DNA from: Ficedula albicollis
Taxonomy: Eukaryota; Chordata; Aves; Passeriformes; Muscicapidae
Assembly (NCBI RefSeq): GCF_000247815.1
Contig: NC_021677.1
Coordinates: 62,259,122-62,323,121, forward strand
Direction: 5' to 3'
DNA: 64,000 bases
Shown piece by piece: positions 56,736-64,000 of the stretch (its first letter is position 1; each line of letters starts with the position of its first letter). Under the pieces are notes generated by a model. That model did not search any database, had not been told where the DNA came from, and worked only from the letters and a program-made list of their open reading frames with translations. Made by a program: the position numbers and the translations under genes.

Positions 56736-57771
56736 AAACCCTGAGTTGTTTGTGAAGCCAATAAATTTTGGACAAAACTTCTTTTTCAGTGCTGAAGACA
56801 AGGGAATGTCCCACCTTCAGCACATCTGAACCACCAAAGGTTCCAGCTGAGTCTTTGGGCAGCAGGGAAAGGAGGGTGGAGACAAACTGGCTGTGGGAGG
56901 AAGGACAGATTTTACTGGTGGGATGAGTTTAATGTTCTCCAAAATGAGTCACAAGCTGGAGAAGTGGGGCATTAATCCCAGAGGGGATGAGTAAGTGGGC
57001 AGGCTGGTCAAAGGAGCATCACAATTTCGACTTGAAGCTCTGCTCTTCCTGAGTATTAGCAATGGTTTCTGCTCTGTTCTGATAAAAATCAGAAATTTTC
57101 CACCAGCTCCTGAGAGAGAGAGAAAAAAAATCATAACTTAAAAATAAATTATATCACCCTTGAAAGTAAGCAGCACATTGAGATTTACAGGTTTTTTTTT
57201 TCAGTACGTCTCACTCTGAGGCATCATTTGAGCTTTAACTTCTCCTCTTGCAGTCAGACATCCCCAGGTCCTGGCACCTTGCCAGCCTGGCTCCTACTGG
57301 ATGGAGCAATTTTGCCACCTTATTTCCAGAAGTGATTTCCAGGAGATGTTTTTGGGAAGCATTATCCCCTGTCAATGCCCGTGCTCACAGCTGGAATTCC
57401 TCAGGGAAGAACAACCTCCTCTGACACCTGGGGGGTTTATCCTTACCCTGTGCTACTGGGTTTAATTTGCAAAATGTGTGCCCAGCAGTTGTAATTAAAG
57501 TCTGGTAGAGAAAAAAAATCATTAAATATTTCAATCAATTACACAGTTTAATGCTGCCATTAGTGTCTCTCAGGCCCAGCTCCCTGTGCCAGAGCCAGGA
57601 GCAGCCTTGGACACCTCCACAGGTCCTTGGGAAGGGTTGGAGCAGTGGGGAACAGCGGTTGTTTCACAGCCACTCCATGTGGGTGGTGATGAGCAGCTTT
57701 GCTGGTGTGGCTCAGCAGCCAAACAAGCCCTGAGTGTTTGGGAAGAGAGGGAGGGAAGCAGAGAGATCCCA
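56736..57771. other. No gene seen
   Basis: Nothing recognised. Confidence 0.55.
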
Positions 57772-58190
57772 GATCATGGAATGGTTTGGGTTGGAAGGGA
57801 TCTTAAAGCTCATCCAGTTCCATCCCTGCCATGGCAGGGACACCTCCCACTGTCCCAGGATTCTCCAAGCCCAATGTCCAGCCTGGCCTTGGGCACTGCC
57901 AGGGATCCAGGGGCAGCCACAGCAAATCTGGGAATTCTATTCCAGGGTCTCCCCACCCTCCCAAGAATTCCTTCCCAATATCCCACTTAACTCTGTCAGT
58001 TTGCATCCATTCCCTGTGTCCTGTCCCTCCATCCCTTGTCCCCAGTCCCTCTCCAGCTCTCCTTTAAGCCCCGAAAGGGGCTCTGAGCTCTCCCTGGATC
58101 CTTCTCCTCTCCAGCTGAGCACCCCCAGCTCTCCCAGCCCTTGGAGCATCTCCTCCTCTGGACTGGCTCCAGCAGCTCCGCATCCTTCTT
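57772..58190 (-). mobile_element. CR1 LINE 3' tail
   Basis: AGATCATGGAATGGTTTGGG to CTGAGCACCCCCAGCTCTCC. Confidence 0.87.
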
Positions 58191-59519
58191 GTGCTGAGCC
58201 TCTTTGTCTGCCTCCTACACAACAGGAAACATTCTGACTGTTGTGCCATTGGGAAGGTTTCCTTTAACTTCCACAATCCATCTAACCCCAGGAAACCTCA
58301 CAGCTCCCTGCCAGCAGTGAGGCAGCAGAGCTGGCACTGCTTCAGCCTGCAGCAGCTCAGAGTGATGGGAAGGAACCTGTCCTGGGTAAAGGGAAACTGA
58401 TTCTGGAGAACTGGGCATCAAAATGTTCAAAATGCCCAAAAACTGGAAGGTCTGGCTACAGGCACAAGGCATTTCCTGGATCCTTCATGTTTGTGCCACT
58501 GAGATAAAATGGGCCAAGATGCCACCTGCATTCAATGAAGTCGATCAGCCACAAAATCTGGCACTTTTCCTTGCAAGGAGGAGACCTCAGAAAGAAATGG
58601 GAAGGGTTTCCAACTTTCTGAGCTGCTGAAATGGTGCTTGGAGCAAATGATGTCACCAGTTGTTGTGGGATGCAGCTCCTGCTGGAACTGCAGGAGCCCT
58701 GGAGCCCTTCCAGGCACGGTGCCAGCATTCCTGACCATGGTCTGGGCACCAGAGAGCAGAGTGAGCTCAGCACCTGTCCTGCTGCCAGGAGTGTCCCCAG
58801 GACAGGGACATCAGGACGTGCTGAAAGCTCTGGATGACCCGGGGACGCAGGATGAGCGCAGGGATTGTGCACACAGGGCTCACAAACAAGGATTTCTCCT
58901 GCCAGCCAGGAGCTCATCCCTTCAAAATGGTGCAGGAGGAGGAGGAGCAGGGCGTGTTGGTTGGTGACAGGGTGAATTACGAGCTGCCAATGTCTTGGAG
59001 TCAGAAAAGCAACTCCAAGCTCTGGCTGCATCTGCTGAGATGTTCCCAGAAAAGTGTTCCAGCACCGTGGGTTCCTCAGGAGCAGCAGAGATCCTGGGTA
59101 GGGACAAGGCACCACGTGTGGCACCTCCAGGCACAGGAGGAAACACATTCCCAGAGCCTGAGGGAGGTTTCCCAGGTGGCAGTGGAAGATCTGCTTGCAT
59201 CAGACACCTGAGACCTCTCCAGCAGCGTGGGAACACCTCTGGAAAGGTTCTGGTGCTCCCAACCCTCTCCTCTGAGGAGTTCTGAGCCCTTGTCCACTCT
59301 GATTTATCTCCTCAAGGTGTTCTGGGCATGGGATGAATAAAGAGACTGCAGAGTTGTTGTCTTGGTTCATTTTTCTCTTTTATTTATGAGCTCTAGCCCA
59401 GCTCAGATATTTATTACAATTCACCAAGAGGATCCAACAGCACTTATAGGGTCTAAATTACTTCCATTTATCTCAGCCCAGCAGTGGCTTCCACAGTCTC
59501 CAGAGCAGAGGCTGGTTAC
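58191..59519. other. No gene seen
   Basis: Several overlapping frames of 70-230 codons on both strands, none with a domain or splice structure. Confidence 0.55.
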
Positions 59520-59760
59520 AACAGGAGATGCACCAACAGCAGGAGGTGGAGCTGCTTGTGTGGCAGGAAAATCCAGGAAAATTTTCATCATGGAAGGGGA
59601 GGTTTGGAATCCCCATCCCTGGAGGTGTCCGAGGAATGACTGGACGTGGCACTCAGTGCTCTGGGCTGGGGACAAGGTGGGAAACAAGGCTGGACTTGAT
59701 GATCCCAAAGATTTTTTCCAATCTCAATGATTCTACCATCAATGATTCCATGATTCTGTG
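59520..59760 (+). mobile_element. CR1 LINE 3' tail
   Basis: GGTTTGGAATCCCCATCCCT, ACTGGACGTGGCACTCAGTG and an extended end with three ATGATTC-type units. Confidence 0.82.
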
Positions 59761-60564
59761 TGAAGGTGAGGCTCCTGGCAAGAGCCAGCTGAGAACAATT
59801 TCTCCACCCTTTCACTGATGCTGAAGCTGGGTCAAGTAATTATTGCAGGTCCAGAGCTGTGCAGCTCTGGGGGCAGTGACAAGTGTGAGAGTTGTAAATA
59901 AAACACAGCCAGAGCGTGAGCAGCACTCGAGCTGCAGAGCCAGGGAGAAAACAGCTCAATGTTTATGACCAAGGGTTGCTTCCAAAGGCACTGGCTGTGT
60001 TCCTCTTTCTGCCCATTTCCATGATCTGCGGGATCACTCCAGCAGAAAAGGCAATCCTAGACCTGCCAGGGTGAAAAATGGCCACAGGAAACAAGAGGCA
60101 AAAAAGAAATGATGGTTTTATTTTGGCAAAAGGGCAGCTCGAGGAGGGAAAACAGGAGGAAAAAAATGACCAGCTCTGAGCAGAGACAGCAACAGGGAGC
60201 TAATGAGGAATGTTCAGCAGAGACCAGGGGAAGCCACGGTCAATACAGAGCCAGCAGGAGCCTGAGGAAGCAGAAAGGGAAGAACAAAGCACACTGGAAT
60301 GGAAAAGAGAAGCACTCAGAAATTCCTTTTCTCCTTATCACTCGTCCTTCCTTGTCAGGCTGGGATGGTGGTGCCTGCCTTGGGCACCTGGGCTCTTGGG
60401 CTTCCCCCCTGCCTGAATATCAGAGTGGGAGATTGGAATTGCAGCTGCTCCATGAATCCTGCATGGACCCACTGCAGAGGGGAAGGAGCCCCTCGTGTCC
60501 TGTCGAGCAGGGGACTCACAGCCCTGGGTGTCCCCAGTATTCTTGCCATCCCCTCACCATGGAA
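59761..60564. other. No gene seen
   Basis: Nothing recognised; the last unique DNA before the TRIM9 upstream region. Confidence 0.55.
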
Positions 60565-61050
60565 ATGGTGCCACGGGCAGGGACACCTCCCACTGTCCCA
60601 GGATTCTCCAAGCCCAATGTCCAGCCTGGCCTGGGACACCTCCAGGGATCCAGGGGCAGCCACAGCTTCTCTGGGGGTTCTGTGCCAGGGTCTCCCCATC
60701 CTCACAGCCAGGAATTCATTCCCAATATCCCATCTAACGCTCTGGCAGTTTACATCCATTCCTCCTTCTCCTGTCCCTCCATCCTTTGTCCCCAGTCCCT
60801 CTCCAGCTCTCCTGGAGCTCCTTTAACGTCTCCATGGCCTCTCTGGACTCGCTGCAGCAGCAGGGGCTCTGGGCTCTCCCTGGATCCTTCTCCTCTCCAG
60901 GTGAGCACCCCCAGCTCTCCCAGCCTGGCTCCAGCCCTTGGAACATCTCCATGGCCTCTCTGGACTCGCTGCAGCAGCTCCACATCCTTCTGACATTTGG
61001 GTCCCAGAGCTGGACACAGCCCAAAGCCATCACAGAGCTGGGCACCGAGG
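60565..61050 (-). mobile_element. CR1 LINE fragment upstream of TRIM9
   Basis: GGGCAGGGACACCTCCCACT to CAGCAGCTCCACATCCTTCT. It holds a doublet of CTCCATGGCCTCTCTGGACT (60831 and 60947). The CR1 terminus is missing. Confidence 0.82.
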
Positions 61051-61099
61051 GGCAGCCCCAAACACGGGCACAGAGAGTGGGAAATAAGAGATAACCCAG

Positions 61100-61380
61100 A
61101 GACATCCCAAGCAATCCTATTTTCCCATTGGCTGCGCCGCTCTGTTGCCAGGAGAGTTTAAGACCACAGCCGACCTTCAGAGCGAGCAGGGCTGAGAAGC
61201 CAAGCCCGGGGAACCCTCGGGGCTCTGTCGCCGCTGTCCAGTGGCGGAGCGTGTCCCCACGGGGGCGTCCCAGCCTCAGGGACCGCTCCCCACGCGGAGC
61301 ATCCCGCAGCAGCATCCCCGGAGAGCCGGAGCGCCACCGAGCGCGGCCGCTCTGAGAACTACAGCGGAACCTGAGCACCG
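61100..61380 (+). promoter_or_regulatory. TRIM9: Candidate TRIM9 promoter and 5' UTR
   Basis: GC content and CpG rise abruptly after the CR1 tail that ends near 61050. An inverted CCAAT box (ATTGG, 61127-61131) is followed about 25 bases on by a TATA-like TTTAAG (61157-61162). Dense CpG sequence continues to the ATCC repeat. A transcript would cross the (CATC)n tract and the 862-base G run before the ATG at 62687, unless spliced. Inference from composition and position. Confidence 0.4.
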
Positions 61381-61390
61381 CATCCATCAG

Positions 61391-61607
61391 CATCCATCCA
61401 TCCATCCATCCATCCATCCATCCATCCATCCATCCATCCATCCATCCATCCATCCATCCATCCATCCATCCATCCATCCATCCATCCATCCATCCATCCA
61501 TCCATCCATCCATCCATCCATCCATCCATCCATCCATCCATCCATCCATCCATCCATCCATCCATCCATCCATCCATCCATCCATCCATCCATCCATCCA
61601 TCCATCC
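61391..61607. repeat. (CATC)n microsatellite, about 54 units
   Basis: Perfect tetramer array of 217 bases between the candidate TRIM9 promoter and its start codon. Confidence 0.95.
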
Positions 61608-61723
61608 ACGCGCGGCCACAGGGGAAACCGCAGGAGCGCGGGGAGGGGATGCTGCGGGCACCGCGGGGCTGTAGAGCCGGGGAAGGGAAGAGCAGCGGGA
61701 TAAGCAGCCGGAAAAGCAGGGGC

Positions 61724-64000
<2,277 letters not shown>

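Overview
The window is nuclear DNA from a bird, probably a songbird. It carries dozens of short CR1 LINE 3' tails in both orientations and several LTR retrotransposon remnants. Two vertebrate genes are split by GT-AG introns. Nothing prokaryotic, viral-exogenous or plasmid-like is present. The songbird call rests on repeat style and is an inference; the avian call is strong.

Two genes are certain. TMX1 (ER membrane thioredoxin-like oxidoreductase) lies on the minus strand, with eight coding exons between 28846 and 24258; every splice site and codon phase was checked by eye, and only the signal-peptide start is missing. TRIM9 (brain E3 ubiquitin ligase) lies on the plus strand; its large first coding exon runs 62687-63879 and the rest of the gene is beyond the window. 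The two genes are divergent, head to head, with about 33 kb between their 5' ends. From memory this is the same relative order and orientation as on human chromosome 14q.

Layout: 1-22 kb is gene-free, with CR1 tails, two LTR-type repeat pairs, an AT-rich microsatellite and a purine-rich 17-bp array. 22.7-24.26 kb is the probable TMX1 3' UTR. 24.26-29.2 kb is TMX1. 29.2-30.85 kb is a cluster of LTR copies abutting the TMX1 5' end. 31-61 kb is intergenic, with CR1 tails, minisatellites, many two-copy tandem duplications and a few stretches that look like conserved non-coding DNA. 61.1-64 kb is the TRIM9 promoter and CpG-island region, exon 1 and the start of intron 1.

The most unusual property is technical. 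Twelve uninterrupted runs of G (37 to 862 bases, about 4.0 kb in all) are spread through the window, every one G on the plus strand. Comparison with an intact repeat copy in the same window, with a CR1 copy and with the known TRIM9 reading frame shows that they stand in place of real sequence and that their lengths are not faithful. They remove the TMX1 start, two pieces of the TRIM9 RING/B-box exon and part of the TRIM9 5' region. I found no new gene system. The best biological leads are the LTR pair at the TMX1 5' end, the high density of doublet tandem duplications, and several candidate conserved non-coding elements.
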